From Acidovorax sp. FJL06 (GTDB lineage Bacteria > Pseudomonadota > Gammaproteobacteria > Burkholderiales > Burkholderiaceae_C), in NCBI RefSeq assembly GCF_003852545.1, contig NZ_QAJR01000015.1:109282-173281 (forward strand): a stretch of DNA of 64,000 nt, read 5' to 3'. Below are positions 38,095 through 45,724 of the stretch, piece after piece; within the stretch, counting starts at the first letter, position 1, and every line of letters starts with the position of its first letter. Under the pieces are notes generated by a model, which saw nothing but the letters and a program-made list of their open reading frames with translations, was not told where the DNA came from and did not search any database. Position numbers and translations under genes: made by a program.

Positions 38095-38298
38095 ATGAAT
38101 CACACGGATGTATTGATCGCCATTGCCGAAGTGGCCAGAACCGGCGGCGCGTCTGCGCCCGAGGACGCCATTGCCCAGCTGGCCATGATCATCGACAGCC
38201 TGGAGCTGTCGCAGGGCGGCGCCGAGCAGGTGATGGAGATGCTGTTGGGGATTGCCGCCTGCCTGTGGAACCTGCAGCAGGAGCGGATGCGTCTGTGA
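38095..38298 (+). CDS. Small hypothetical protein
   Basis: This 67-residue acidic, helical protein starts at the ATG at 38095 (a GTG two codons upstream is possible) and lies 61 bp after the chemoreceptor gene. It has no signal peptide, membrane helix or recognisable motif beyond amphipathic helices (IAQLAMIIDSLEL, AEQVMEMLLGIAACLW). I do not recognise the family. Coding is plausible from context only. Confidence 0.5.
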   Translation: MNHTDVLIAIAEVARTGGASAPEDAIAQLAMIIDSLELSQGGAEQVMEMLLGIAACLWNLQQERMRL

Positions 38299-38370
38299 CG
38301 GTGCGCGCGCTGTGCGCCAACCCGCCCCGATCCGGCCGGGCAGGGCACTCCGCGCTATCCCGCTGCCGCG

Positions 38371-39633
38371 CTATTCGCCCGAGGTTTCGAGCGAGGCAAT
38401 CTGGTTGCGCCCCCGGCGCTTGGCCAGGTACAGGGACTGGTCGGCGCGGTCCAGCATGTCGCGCAGGCTGCGATCGCTTTGGCGGAAGGTGCCCACGCCC
38501 AGGCTGGTGGTGATGCCATAGGCATGGCCTGCATCGTCGCTCAGTTGCAGCGCGCGCACGCTGTGCAGGATGCGGGTGGCGGCCTCCAGGCCCTCGGCCA
38601 GGGTGGTCAGCGGCAGCAGCACGCCAAACTCTTCGCCGCCCAGCCGGCCCACGGCATCGCTGGCGCGCAGCTGGCTTTTGACGGCCTGGGCAAATGCCAC
38701 CAGGGCCCGGTCACCTTCCAGGTGGCCAAAGCGGTCGTTGATGGTCTTGAAATGGTCCAGGTCCAGCATCAGCAGCGTGAGCGGCTCGCCGTTGTTGCGT
38801 GAATGGGTGTATGCCGATTCGGCACATTCGAGAAATGCGCGGCGGTTGGCGATGCCGGTGAGCATGTCGGTGGTGGCCAGGCGCTGCAGCTCGCGCTCCA
38901 GGTTCTTGCGCTGCGTGACATCCCGGTAGATGCCCTCCACGCCCGCGAAATTGCCCGCGTGGTCATACAGCGCATGGCTGCTGATGGAGATGTCGATCAC
39001 CTGGCCGTCGCGCCGCACCATCTGGCCAGGGAAGTCCGAGACCTCGCCATGCGCCAGGATGGCGGCCTTGAAGGCGTCGCGGTCGGAGCTTTGCGGGTAG
39101 TAGGACTCGGCCGTGCGGCCCTCGATCTCGTGGGGTTCGTAGCCCAGCACGCGCCGCACGCCCGGCCCTACATGCTGCACCACGCCCTGGGCATTGGTGC
39201 GGTAGTACACGTCCTGCAGGTTGTCGAACAGGCGGCGGAAGTTCTGCTCGCTTTCGCGCAGCTGGGCCTCGATCTCGCTTTGGTGCGTCATGTCCATGCC
39301 GCACATGAGCACGGCGGGGGCGCCGTTCCACTCCATCGCCACGCTGCTGACCAGCACCATGCGCAGGTTGCCCAGCGCCGTGCGGATGCGGAATTCGGAG
39401 GATTTGTTGGGACGCCCCGCCTGTTCGGGCACAGTCACCTGCTGGATGCGGTGGCTGGATCGCACCTGGTCCATGGGGTGCACAAAATCCGCAGTCAGCC
39501 GGCCGATGAGGCTGTCCAGGCCAGGGGCCTCCAGCAGATCCAGGCCGGCGGGATTGGCGAAGCGGATGCGGCTTTCCTGTGTGACGAGCACAGCCGCTGG
39601 CAGCGTTTGCAGCAGACGGAGGTCGTGGAACAT
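38371..39633 (-). CDS. PAS-PAS-GGDEF diguanylate cyclase
   Basis: I start at the ATG complementary to 39631-39633 (MFHDLRLLQTLPAAVLV), giving 420 soluble residues; an ATG eleven codons upstream is possible. Two PAS domains (about residues 10-125 and 140-255, the second ending GIYRDVTQRK) precede a GGDEF domain with active site GGEEF and an I-site RASD five residues before it. Catalysis and feedback inhibition look intact. It is a cytoplasmic sensor-cyclase for c-di-GMP. Confidence 0.92.
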   Translation of the reverse strand: MFHDLRLLQTLPAAVLVTQESRIRFANPAGLDLLEAPGLDSLIGRLTADFVHPMDQVRSSHRIQQVTVPEQAGRPNKSSEFRIRTALGNLRMVLVSSVAMEWNGAPAVLMCGMDMTHQSEIEAQLRESEQNFRRLFDNLQDVYYRTNAQGVVQHVGPGVRRVLGYEPHEIEGRTAESYYPQSSDRDAFKAAILAHGEVSDFPGQMVRRDGQVIDISISSHALYDHAGNFAGVEGIYRDVTQRKNLERELQRLATTDMLTGIANRRAFLECAESAYTHSRNNGEPLTLLMLDLDHFKTINDRFGHLEGDRALVAFAQAVKSQLRASDAVGRLGGEEFGVLLPLTTLAEGLEAATRILHSVRALQLSDDAGHAYGITTSLGVGTFRQSDRSLRDMLDRADQSLYLAKRRGRNQIASLETSGE

Positions 39634-39757
39634 CGGACTTGGCGGTAACCAAAGGTAATGCCCCATTGTGGCACCAGGATGCCTGGCTGGGAACCAGCGC
39701 GTGGGGGGATGGACGGGTGACAGGCCCTGGCCGGTGCCGCAGGCGGTACCATCGCCC

Positions 39758-40093
39758 ATGAGAAAAACTTTCCAACTCCACGTTGAAGGCAAGAACCGCG
39801 ACCGCGTTCTGGATGCCGTCAAGCACGAAATCCGCAAATACATCAAGCGCGAGCGGCGCCGCGACCTGCCCGAAGGCGCCGATTTCTGGGACTTTGATTG
39901 CCAGTTCGGCCGCACCAAAGAAGATGCAGCCGTGGCCCATCTCTCGGCCCTGACCGGCCTCATCAACGGGGTGGCGGCCGAGGGCGGGGCCCAGTTCTAT
40001 GCCGAAATCCTGGCCAAGCCGGCCAAACGCCATCCCCGCGCTGCCGGTGAGGCAGGGGACCATGGCATGGAGGAGGATGGCGACGAGGCCTGA
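39758..40093 (+). CDS. DUF6172 family protein
   Basis: The ATG at 39758 gives 111 residues beginning MRKTFQLHVEGKNRDRVLDA and including EIRKYIKRERRRDLP and FWDFDCQFG, which I recall as DUF6172. It is small and strongly basic in the middle, with an acidic tail. The function is unknown. A strong terminator follows at 40152-40176. Confidence 0.75.
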   Translation: MRKTFQLHVEGKNRDRVLDAVKHEIRKYIKRERRRDLPEGADFWDFDCQFGRTKEDAAVAHLSALTGLINGVAAEGGAQFYAEILAKPAKRHPRAAGEAGDHGMEEDGDEA

Positions 40094-40151
40094 CCCGGCC
40101 CCGCCGGCCTGGTTCCCCCCGGGCGGTCCACCGTGATTCGCCGCAGTTGCC

Positions 40152-40176
40152 AAGGCTCCGTTCAGGAGCCTTTTTT
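40152..40176 (+). terminator. Rho-independent terminator overlapping the rhlE 3' end
   Basis: AAGGCTCC (40152-40159), loop gttca, GGAGCCTT (40165-40172) and a T-run form a textbook terminator for the forward DUF6172 gene. Its loop and right arm contain the stop codon and last codons of the convergent rhlE gene. Confidence 0.85.
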
Positions 40177-41451
40177 ATTGGTGCTGGGGTTGGCTGCCGC
40201 CGCCGCAGCCTCCGCGGCGCGCAGTTTGTCCTTTTTGCTGGGCCGTGTGCCCTTGATGCCGCCCGTGCCTTGCGGATCGGTGGCCGATGCGGGCGTGGGG
40301 GCTTCGGTGGGCTCAAAGCCCGCAATCTGCTCGCGTGGCAGGCTCAAATGCTGGCGCTTTTCGATCAGTCGGAAATGCGCTTCGGCATCGGCGGTCACAA
40401 AGCTCACGGCCACGCCGCTCTCGCCTGCGCGGCCGGTGCGGCCGATGCGGTGCACATAGTCCACGGCCGAACGGGGCAGGTCATAGTTGACCACGGCGGG
40501 CAGCTGCGCAATGTCGATGCCGCGCGCGGCCAGGTCGGTGGTCACCACCACCTGCCAGCGTTCGTCCTTGAACTCCTGCAGCACCTGGTTGCGCGCACCC
40601 TGGCTCAGGCCGCCATGGAAGGGCGAGGCATAGATGCCGGCCTTGTAGAGCTTCTCGGCCACATGCTCGGCCGCATACTGCGTGGCCACGAACACCAGCA
40701 CGCGCGACCAGCCGTGCTCCTTGACCAGATGGCGCAGCAGCTGCGTGCGGCGGCTGGCGTCCACCGCAATGGCGCGCTGTTCGATGGCGGGCTCGTTGCC
40801 GGGCGTGTGGGGTACCTCCACGCGCACCGGGTTGTTCAGCAGGCCGTCGGCCAGCGCCTGCACGGCGGTGGGGAAGGTGGCCGAGAAGAAAAGGTTCTGC
40901 CGCTGGGCGGGCAGCAGGGCCAGCACGCGGTTCAGCTCTTCCGTGAAGCCCAGGTCCAGCAGGCGGTCGGCTTCGTCCAGCACCAGATGGGCCACGGCGG
41001 ACAGGCGCAGCGCGTTGTGCTCCACCAAATCCAGCAGGCGGCCCGGCGTGGCCACCACGATGTCGGCGCCGCCGCGCAGGCCCATCATCTGCGGGTTGAT
41101 CGACACACCGCCAAACACAATGGCGACCTTGAGCGGCTGCGAGAGGTGCTGGGCCAGGCTGCGCAGCACCTCGCCCACCTGGGCGGCCAGCTCGCGCGTG
41201 GGCACCAGCACCAGGGCACGCACCCGGCGCGGGCCGCCGGGGCCTTGCGTGGCGCTCAGCTGCAGCTGTTGCAGCAGGGGCAGGGCGAAGGCTGCGGTCT
41301 TGCCGGAGCCCGTCTGCGCCGCCCCGAGCAGGTCCACCCCCTGCAGGATGGCGGGAATGGCCCCGGCCTGGATGGGCGTGGGCGCAGCAAAGCCTGCCTG
41401 GTGGGCGGCATGGACGAGGGCAGGGGACAGACCGAGGGAGGCAAAGGGCAT
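40162..41451 (-). CDS. rhlE: DEAD-box RNA helicase (RhlE-like)
   Basis: The 429-residue form starts at the ATG complementary to 41449-41451, placing FASLGLSPALV (Q-motif region) at the N-terminus. Motifs in order are Q (PTPIQ), I (AQTGSGKT), Ia (PTRELA), II (DEAD), III (SAT), V (TTDLAARGID) and VI (HRIGRTGR). A basic Lys/Ala-rich tail follows. RhlE-type helicases act in ribosome assembly and RNA turnover. The last codons overlap a terminator for the convergent gene. Confidence 0.93.
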   Translation of the reverse strand: MPFASLGLSPALVHAAHQAGFAAPTPIQAGAIPAILQGVDLLGAAQTGSGKTAAFALPLLQQLQLSATQGPGGPRRVRALVLVPTRELAAQVGEVLRSLAQHLSQPLKVAIVFGGVSINPQMMGLRGGADIVVATPGRLLDLVEHNALRLSAVAHLVLDEADRLLDLGFTEELNRVLALLPAQRQNLFFSATFPTAVQALADGLLNNPVRVEVPHTPGNEPAIEQRAIAVDASRRTQLLRHLVKEHGWSRVLVFVATQYAAEHVAEKLYKAGIYASPFHGGLSQGARNQVLQEFKDERWQVVVTTDLAARGIDIAQLPAVVNYDLPRSAVDYVHRIGRTGRAGESGVAVSFVTADAEAHFRLIEKRQHLSLPREQIAGFEPTEAPTPASATDPQGTGGIKGTRPSKKDKLRAAEAAAAAANPSTNKKGS

Positions 41452-41648
41452 GGACGGGGCGCTGGCGCGGCGTTGGAAAGGGTACGCACGGCAGCGCGAA
41501 CGGAGGATAGACAGGGGGAGATTGTCGCCTTGAACAGGTTCCTGGTCCTCCGTGGGGCGCTGCCGGGGCCTTGGCCCTGTGCCATCGGCGCCGATAATCG
41601 GGAGCGCGTGCTTTTCCCCCCTCCTGTTTTTCTCTGCCTTCAGCACCC

Positions 41649-42116
41649 ATGGCCTTGACCCTTGACACCTCTACCATCACCCATGGCATCCAGCTTGCGG
41701 TGGCCCCCGTGTTCCTGCTCACGGCCGTGTCCGGCATGATCGGCGCGGTGGCCGGCCGGCTGGCCCGCATCATCGACCGGGCCCGCGTGATCGAGGACCG
41801 CGCCAGGGACAAGGCCGAACCCGAGTTCCTGGCCCGCGCCTACGAGGAGCTGGCCGACCTGCAGCTGCGGGGGCGGCTGGCCAATGGCTGCATCGGCCTG
41901 CTCACCTTCTGTGCGTTCCTGATCGGCATCACCATCATCCTGCTGTTCCTGGGCGAGACCACCGACTTCCAGGCCAACCGCTTTGCGGTGGGCGGCTTTC
42001 TGGCGGGGGTGGTGTCGTTCCTTCTGGCGCTGGTGTGTTTTTTCACTGAAACCCTGCTGGCCACGCGCCTGCTGGACTTTCACATGCTGCAAAACGAAGT
42101 GGAGCACAAGCGATGA
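41649..42116 (+). CDS. DUF2721 membrane protein
   Basis: This 155-residue protein has three hydrophobic segments (about residues 14-36, 80-102 and 115-135) with the charged RLARIIDRARVIEDRARD stretch after the first, the signature of DUF2721. It overlaps the next gene as ATGA. The function is unknown. Confidence 0.85.
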   Translation: MALTLDTSTITHGIQLAVAPVFLLTAVSGMIGAVAGRLARIIDRARVIEDRARDKAEPEFLARAYEELADLQLRGRLANGCIGLLTFCAFLIGITIILLFLGETTDFQANRFAVGGFLAGVVSFLLALVCFFTETLLATRLLDFHMLQNEVEHKR

Positions 42117-42475
42117 AGTCCTTTGCCGACCTGGGCGGCCTGGTCTATTCCACCGAGTCGGGCCGCATGTGCCCGGGCTGCCGCCAGCCCGTGGCGCAAT
42201 GCATCTGCCAACAGAACAAGCCCTTGCCCACGGGCGACGGCATCGTGCGCGTCTCGCGCGAAACCAAGGGCCGGGGCGGCAAGGCCGTCACGCTGGTCAA
42301 GGGCGTGCTGGTGGATGCTGCGGCCCTGGAGCAGCTGGGCAAGCAGCTCAAGGCCGCCTGCGGCAGCGGCGGCACGGTGAAGGACGGCGTGATCGAGGTG
42401 CAGGGCGACCATGTCGAGCGCGTGATGGCCGCGCTGCAGAAGCTGGGCCACAAGGTCAAGCGCGCGGGGGGCTGA
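42113..42475 (+). CDS. SUI1/YciH-like translation initiation factor
   Basis: The 120-residue protein has an N-terminal Cys-rich patch (MCPGCRQPVAQCIC) and a C-terminal SUI1 domain (RETKGRGGKAVTLVKG to GDHVERVMAALQKLGHKVKRAG, read in parts). It is the bacterial eIF1-like YciH family, which can influence start-codon selection. It is co-translated with the genes on both sides (ATGA before it, TGATG after it). Confidence 0.9.
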   Translation: MKSFADLGGLVYSTESGRMCPGCRQPVAQCICQQNKPLPTGDGIVRVSRETKGRGGKAVTLVKGVLVDAAALEQLGKQLKAACGSGGTVKDGVIEVQGDHVERVMAALQKLGHKVKRAGG

Positions 42476-42696
42476 TGCAGGCCATCGACCCCGACAAGCT
42501 GCAGCGCCTGGTCACCCTGCAGATGCCCTATGGCAAGCACAAGGGCACGCTGCTGGCCGACCTGCCAGGCAACTACCTGAACTGGTTTGCGCGCGAGGGC
42601 TTCCCCCGGGGTGAGCTGGGACAGTTGCTGGCGCTGATGCACGAGATCGACCACAACGGTCTGTCGGAGCTGCTACAGCCCCTGCGCGGCCGCTGA
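42475..42696 (+). CDS. DUF3820 family protein
   Basis: This 73-residue protein contains MPYGKHKGTLLADLPGNYLNWFAREGFP, the pattern of DUF3820 (seen as a 20-residue core MPYGKHKGTLLADLPGNYLN). The start shares a base with the SUI1-like stop. It is small and soluble, of unknown function. Confidence 0.85.
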   Translation: MQAIDPDKLQRLVTLQMPYGKHKGTLLADLPGNYLNWFAREGFPRGELGQLLALMHEIDHNGLSELLQPLRGR

Positions 42697-42791
42697 TCTG
42701 CGGCGGGCGTGGGCTGCTGCGTCCCTGGGCGTGGAGGCGCCTCCACCATAATGGCTGCCACCATACCGACAACCACTTCGAGGGAATGCAC

Positions 42792-42965
42792 ATGAAGGGC
42801 AATATCGCGGCGATCGTTCTGGTCGTGCTGGGCGTGTTTTTTCTGTTGACCAACCTGGGACTGATCAGCATCAGCCTGCGCGAGTTGCTGCGGGTGTGGT
42901 GGCCGGTGGCGCTGATCGCCGTGGGCCTGGCGCTGTTCTTCACGCCGGGCTCCAAAGGCAAGTAG
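42792..42965 (+). CDS. Small LiaI/DUF5668-like membrane protein
   Basis: This is a 57-residue protein. The ATG at 42792 is seven bases after a GAGGGA ribosome-binding site; an in-frame ATG at 42786 is too close to it. Two hydrophobic helices (AAIVLVVLGVFFLLTNLGL and VWWPVALIAVGLALFF) flank a short SLRELLR loop, as in the LiaI/LiaF N-terminal membrane module. A 7-bp GC stem follows at 42986-43005. Confidence 0.7.
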   Translation: MKGNIAAIVLVVLGVFFLLTNLGLISISLRELLRVWWPVALIAVGLALFFTPGSKGK

Positions 42966-42985
42966 GTGTTTTGCAGCCGCGGTTC

Positions 42986-43005
42986 CAGGCCCTTGTTCGG
43001 GCCTG
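42986..43005. terminator. Stem-loop between convergent genes
   Basis: CAGGCCC (42986-42992) and GGGCCTG (42999-43005) form a perfect 7-bp stem with a 6-nt loop, with further pairing outside it (GCAG and CTGC). No T-run follows, so it is a possible weak bidirectional terminator. Confidence 0.45.
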
Positions 43006-43030
43006 CTGCCGCGCATTCTGCGGGCCAGGG

Positions 43031-43474
43031 TCAAGAATGGGCGTGCCCGTCTGCGCGGGGGGCCGCAAAGGCCGGGTCGCTACCGAAATAGCCCCGGAAC
43101 AGGTTGCGCGCAATGCCATGCGCCGCCACCTGCAGATCGCGCGCTACCTCGGGGGCGAACAGGCGGCTGGTGTGTTGCTGCCACAGCCCCACCCAGGCCG
43201 CAAAGTGGGCGGGTGTGACGCCCTCCAGCACCATGTGCTTGCCAAACACATCGCCCTTGAAGCTGCGCGTGCCCAGTGCCACGGTGCTCCAGAAGTCCAC
43301 CAGCCGCTGCAGGTGGGCGTCCCACTGGCCGTGCAGGGCTTTTTCAAACACAGGGCCGAGCAGCGGGTCCTGGCGCACGTCGCCGTAAAAGCCATGCACC
43401 AGCCGCGTGATGCTTTCCACGCTGGGCGGTACGAGGGCCTCGGGTTCGTTGGAGGGGCGCGTTGGCAGGTTCAT
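43031..43474 (-). CDS. Group III truncated haemoglobin
   Basis: The 147-residue protein starts at the ATG complementary to 43472-43474, which overlaps the ric stop as ATGA. It has the group III pattern: ITRLVHGFYGDVRQDPLLGPVF, HLQRLVDFWSTVALG and HFAAWVGLW with the proximal His. Such globins bind O2 or NO. Co-translation with ric and the NsrR-type sites upstream indicate a nitrosative-stress role. Confidence 0.9.
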   Translation of the reverse strand: MNLPTRPSNEPEALVPPSVESITRLVHGFYGDVRQDPLLGPVFEKALHGQWDAHLQRLVDFWSTVALGTRSFKGDVFGKHMVLEGVTPAHFAAWVGLWQQHTSRLFAPEVARDLQVAAHGIARNLFRGYFGSDPAFAAPRADGHAHS

Positions 43475-44229
43475 GCCTGCAGTGTGCCCCCACCGCTGCA
43501 GGCGCAGCCTGACGGACCGCAACCTTGCGAAGGCGCCGCGCTGGCTTCGAACGGCGGAAACAGCACGTTGTTTTCGAGGTGGATGTGGTTGATGAGGTCG
43601 TCGCCCAGCTGGGCGATGCCGGCGTAGAGCGCGCGCCAGGTGTTGCAGGCGCCTTGCGGGGGCGTGGCGTCGTTCGTCAGGGCGTTCAGCTTGTCCAGGG
43701 CCTCGCCATGGTCCACGTGTTCGGCGCGCATCATGCCGATGGGCTGGCCCACAAAGGGGTTGCCGCCGCTCTTGAGCATGGGGAACAGCACCTGCTCTTC
43801 CTTGAGCATGTGCGAGAGCAGTTCTTCGTGCATGGTTTCCAGGTGGTCGGCCAGCCCGGCGGGCACATGGGGGTTGTCGCGGTGCACGGCCTCTACGCGG
43901 CGGGCCATGCGGATCAATTCGGGCAGCTGCTGGCGGTGCACCTCGTGGTAGCGCGCCAGGATGTGGTCGATGAGCGCACTGGGCGAAGCGGCCTCGGGCA
44001 CGGCGTCGCTGCGTTGCAGGGCGGCCAGCTCTGCCAGCACCGCGTTGGCATCCAGCCCCTTGTCGGCCGCAGCCTGGGCCAGGCTCACCTGGCCGCCGCA
44101 ACAAAAGTCCAGCTTGAGACGCCGGAACACCGCCGTGGCACCGGGCAGCTGCACGGCAATCTGGCCGATCTGCTGGGCGGTGCTGAGGGCGGACGGGGCG
44201 GCTGGCAAGGTGTCGATGCGGGCGTTCAT
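43471..44229 (-). CDS. ric: Iron-sulfur cluster repair di-iron protein (Ric/YtfE/ScdA)
   Basis: The 252-residue protein has the N-terminal ScdA domain with DFCCGG and a hemerythrin-like di-iron domain supplying the His/Glu ligands (HEVHR, HLETMHEELLSHMLKEEQ, AEHVDHGEAL, HIHLENNVLFPPFE). The C-terminus ends in a Cys-rich tail, CGPSGCACSGG, which not all relatives have. Ric repairs Fe-S clusters damaged by NO or oxidants. It is divergent from an NsrR-like repressor, with two matching operators between them. Confidence 0.93.
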   Translation of the reverse strand: MNARIDTLPAAPSALSTAQQIGQIAVQLPGATAVFRRLKLDFCCGGQVSLAQAAADKGLDANAVLAELAALQRSDAVPEAASPSALIDHILARYHEVHRQQLPELIRMARRVEAVHRDNPHVPAGLADHLETMHEELLSHMLKEEQVLFPMLKSGGNPFVGQPIGMMRAEHVDHGEALDKLNALTNDATPPQGACNTWRALYAGIAQLGDDLINHIHLENNVLFPPFEASAAPSQGCGPSGCACSGGGTLQA

Positions 44230-44243
44230 GGGGTGGTCCTTTA

Positions 44244-44266
44244 AAGATTCATTTGATGTGAATATT
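44244..44266. promoter_or_regulatory. NsrR-type operator 1
   Basis: Half-sites AAGATTCATTT and ATGTGAATATT flank a central G. The layout is the 11-1-11 NsrR palindrome, and the halves match each other at 8 of 11 positions. The site is 15 bp upstream of ric. Confidence 0.65.
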
Positions 44267-44275
44267 TTATCCAAT

Positions 44276-44298
44276 AAAATTCAGACTGAGTGCATCTT
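44276..44298. promoter_or_regulatory. NsrR-type operator 2
   Basis: Half-sites AAAATTCAGAC and GAGTGCATCTT flank a central T. The right half carries TGCATCTT, identical to the NsrR consensus half. It lies 24 bp upstream of the Rrf2 gene, suggesting autoregulation. Confidence 0.55.
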
Positions 44299-44322
44299 TT
44301 TAATTGACCTGCGGCAAACCCC

Positions 44323-44841
44323 ATGCGCCTGACCCAATGGACCGACTACACCTTGCGCGTGCTGATGTACTGCGCGGCCACCGAGGGGCGGGCCCAGCCC
44401 GTCACCATCACGGAGGTGGCCGAGGGCTATGGCATCTCCCGCAGCCACCTGATGAAGATCGTGCAGCAGCTGTCTGCCCTGGGCATGCTGGAGACCACGC
44501 GGGGCCGGGGGGGCGGCATGCGGCTGATGCGGCCCGCGTCCGCCATCAACATCGGGGCGGTGGTGCGTGCCACGGAGACCGATTTCAACCTGGTGGAATG
44601 TTTTGACCCCGCCACCAACCAGTGCCGCCTGAGCAGCCATTGCCGCCTCAAGGGCGTGCTGGGCCAGGCCATGCAGGCCTATCTGGCGGTGTTGGACGGC
44701 GTGACGCTGGCCGACCTGATGGCGCCCGCCTCACCCCTGGCCCGGGGGCTGCTGCCCACCGTGGCGGTGCCCCGCAATGGCACGGCCCGCCGTGCGCCGC
44801 AACCCGTGCCAGGGTTGCCGGACGCTCCGGGGTTTGAGTAA
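44323..44841 (+). CDS. Rrf2-family Fe-S repressor (NsrR-like)
   Basis: The 172-residue protein has a winged HTH (TITEVAEGYGISRSHLMKIV) and three cluster-ligand cysteines, Cys93, Cys101 and Cys107 (C-x7-C-x5-C), as in NsrR. NsrR's [Fe-S] cluster reacts with NO and releases DNA. The divergent ric-globin unit and two NsrR-like palindromes strongly support that role. The C-terminal 30 residues are Pro/Ala-rich and probably disordered. Confidence 0.92.
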   Translation: MRLTQWTDYTLRVLMYCAATEGRAQPVTITEVAEGYGISRSHLMKIVQQLSALGMLETTRGRGGGMRLMRPASAINIGAVVRATETDFNLVECFDPATNQCRLSSHCRLKGVLGQAMQAYLAVLDGVTLADLMAPASPLARGLLPTVAVPRNGTARRAPQPVPGLPDAPGFE

Positions 44842-44850
44842 GAACTGCTT

Positions 44851-44900
44851 GTGGCGCTTGATAGGCAAGCGCTCTAAGCTATAAAAACAGTAGTAAATTT
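44851..44900. repeat. Dispersed palindromic repeat, family A, intergenic copy
   Basis: The stem GCGCTTG (44854-44860) and CAAGCGC (44866-44872) is followed by AAGCTATAAAAACAGTAG, between the convergent NsrR-like and serB genes. Confidence 0.7.
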
Positions 44901-44936
44901 TTGCGCGGCACACAGTGCGTGCGCTGCGCCAGGGGC

Positions 44937-45650
44937 TCAGCGCAGCACTTCCAGCAGGCGGTCGAGACCGCCCTGGTTGATGGCCACCTTGGCCTGTGCG
45001 CGCACGGCTGGCTTGGCGTGGTAGGCCACCGACAGACCGGCCGCACCCATCATGGGCAGGTCATTGGCGCCGTCGCCCACGGCAATCGCCTGTGAGGGGT
45101 CAATGCCCATGAGCGAGGCCACTTCCAGCAGGGTGCGGCGCTTCTCGGCACCGTCGCAGATGTCGCCCCAGGCCTGGTCCACCATGCGGCCGGTGAGCAG
45201 GCCGTTCTCCACTTCGAGCCTGTTGGAGCGGGCAAAGTCGATCCCGAGGCCGGCCTTCACGCGGTCGGCAAAGAAGGTGAAGCCGCCCGAGACCAGCAGC
45301 GTGGTCAGGCCCGCGGCCTTGGCGGCGGCGATCAGTTCCTTGGCACCGGGGTTGAAGCGCAGGCGCTCGCTGAACACCTGCTCCATGTGGGCCACCGTCA
45401 CGCCCCGGAGCAGGGCCACGCGCTGGCGCAGGCTTTCCTTGTAGTCGGTGATGACCCCTTGCATGGCGGCCTCGGTGATGGCGGCCACCTCGGCCTTGCG
45501 GCCGGCGGCGTCGGCGATCTCGTCCACGCATTCGATGTTGATGAGGGTGGAGTCCATGTCGAAGGCGATGAGCTTGTAGCTCGACAGGGACAGCGGGGGC
45601 TCGATGCCCTGGACAACAAGGCCGGGGGCGATTTCGGTGGCGTTTTTCAT
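44937..45650 (-). CDS. serB: Phosphoserine phosphatase
   Basis: The 237-residue HAD-family enzyme has the nucleophile motif FDMDSTL, the motif II serine in LLVSGGFTFFA and the motif IV GDGANDLPM. SerB catalyses the last step of serine synthesis, and the short form here has no ACT domain. It lies 74 bp downstream of the pdxA fusion gene on the same strand. A small GC hairpin is visible at about 45672-45688 in the gap between them. Confidence 0.95.
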   Translation of the reverse strand: MKNATEIAPGLVVQGIEPPLSLSSYKLIAFDMDSTLINIECVDEIADAAGRKAEVAAITEAAMQGVITDYKESLRQRVALLRGVTVAHMEQVFSERLRFNPGAKELIAAAKAAGLTTLLVSGGFTFFADRVKAGLGIDFARSNRLEVENGLLTGRMVDQAWGDICDGAEKRRTLLEVASLMGIDPSQAIAVGDGANDLPMMGAAGLSVAYHAKPAVRAQAKVAINQGGLDRLLEVLR

Positions 45651-45724
45651 GGCAAGGCGCTCGTGGCAAATGCGGGGGTTAGAACCCGCAATGGTATCGC
45701 CCGCGCCCGCCCCTTCGTCGCCAC

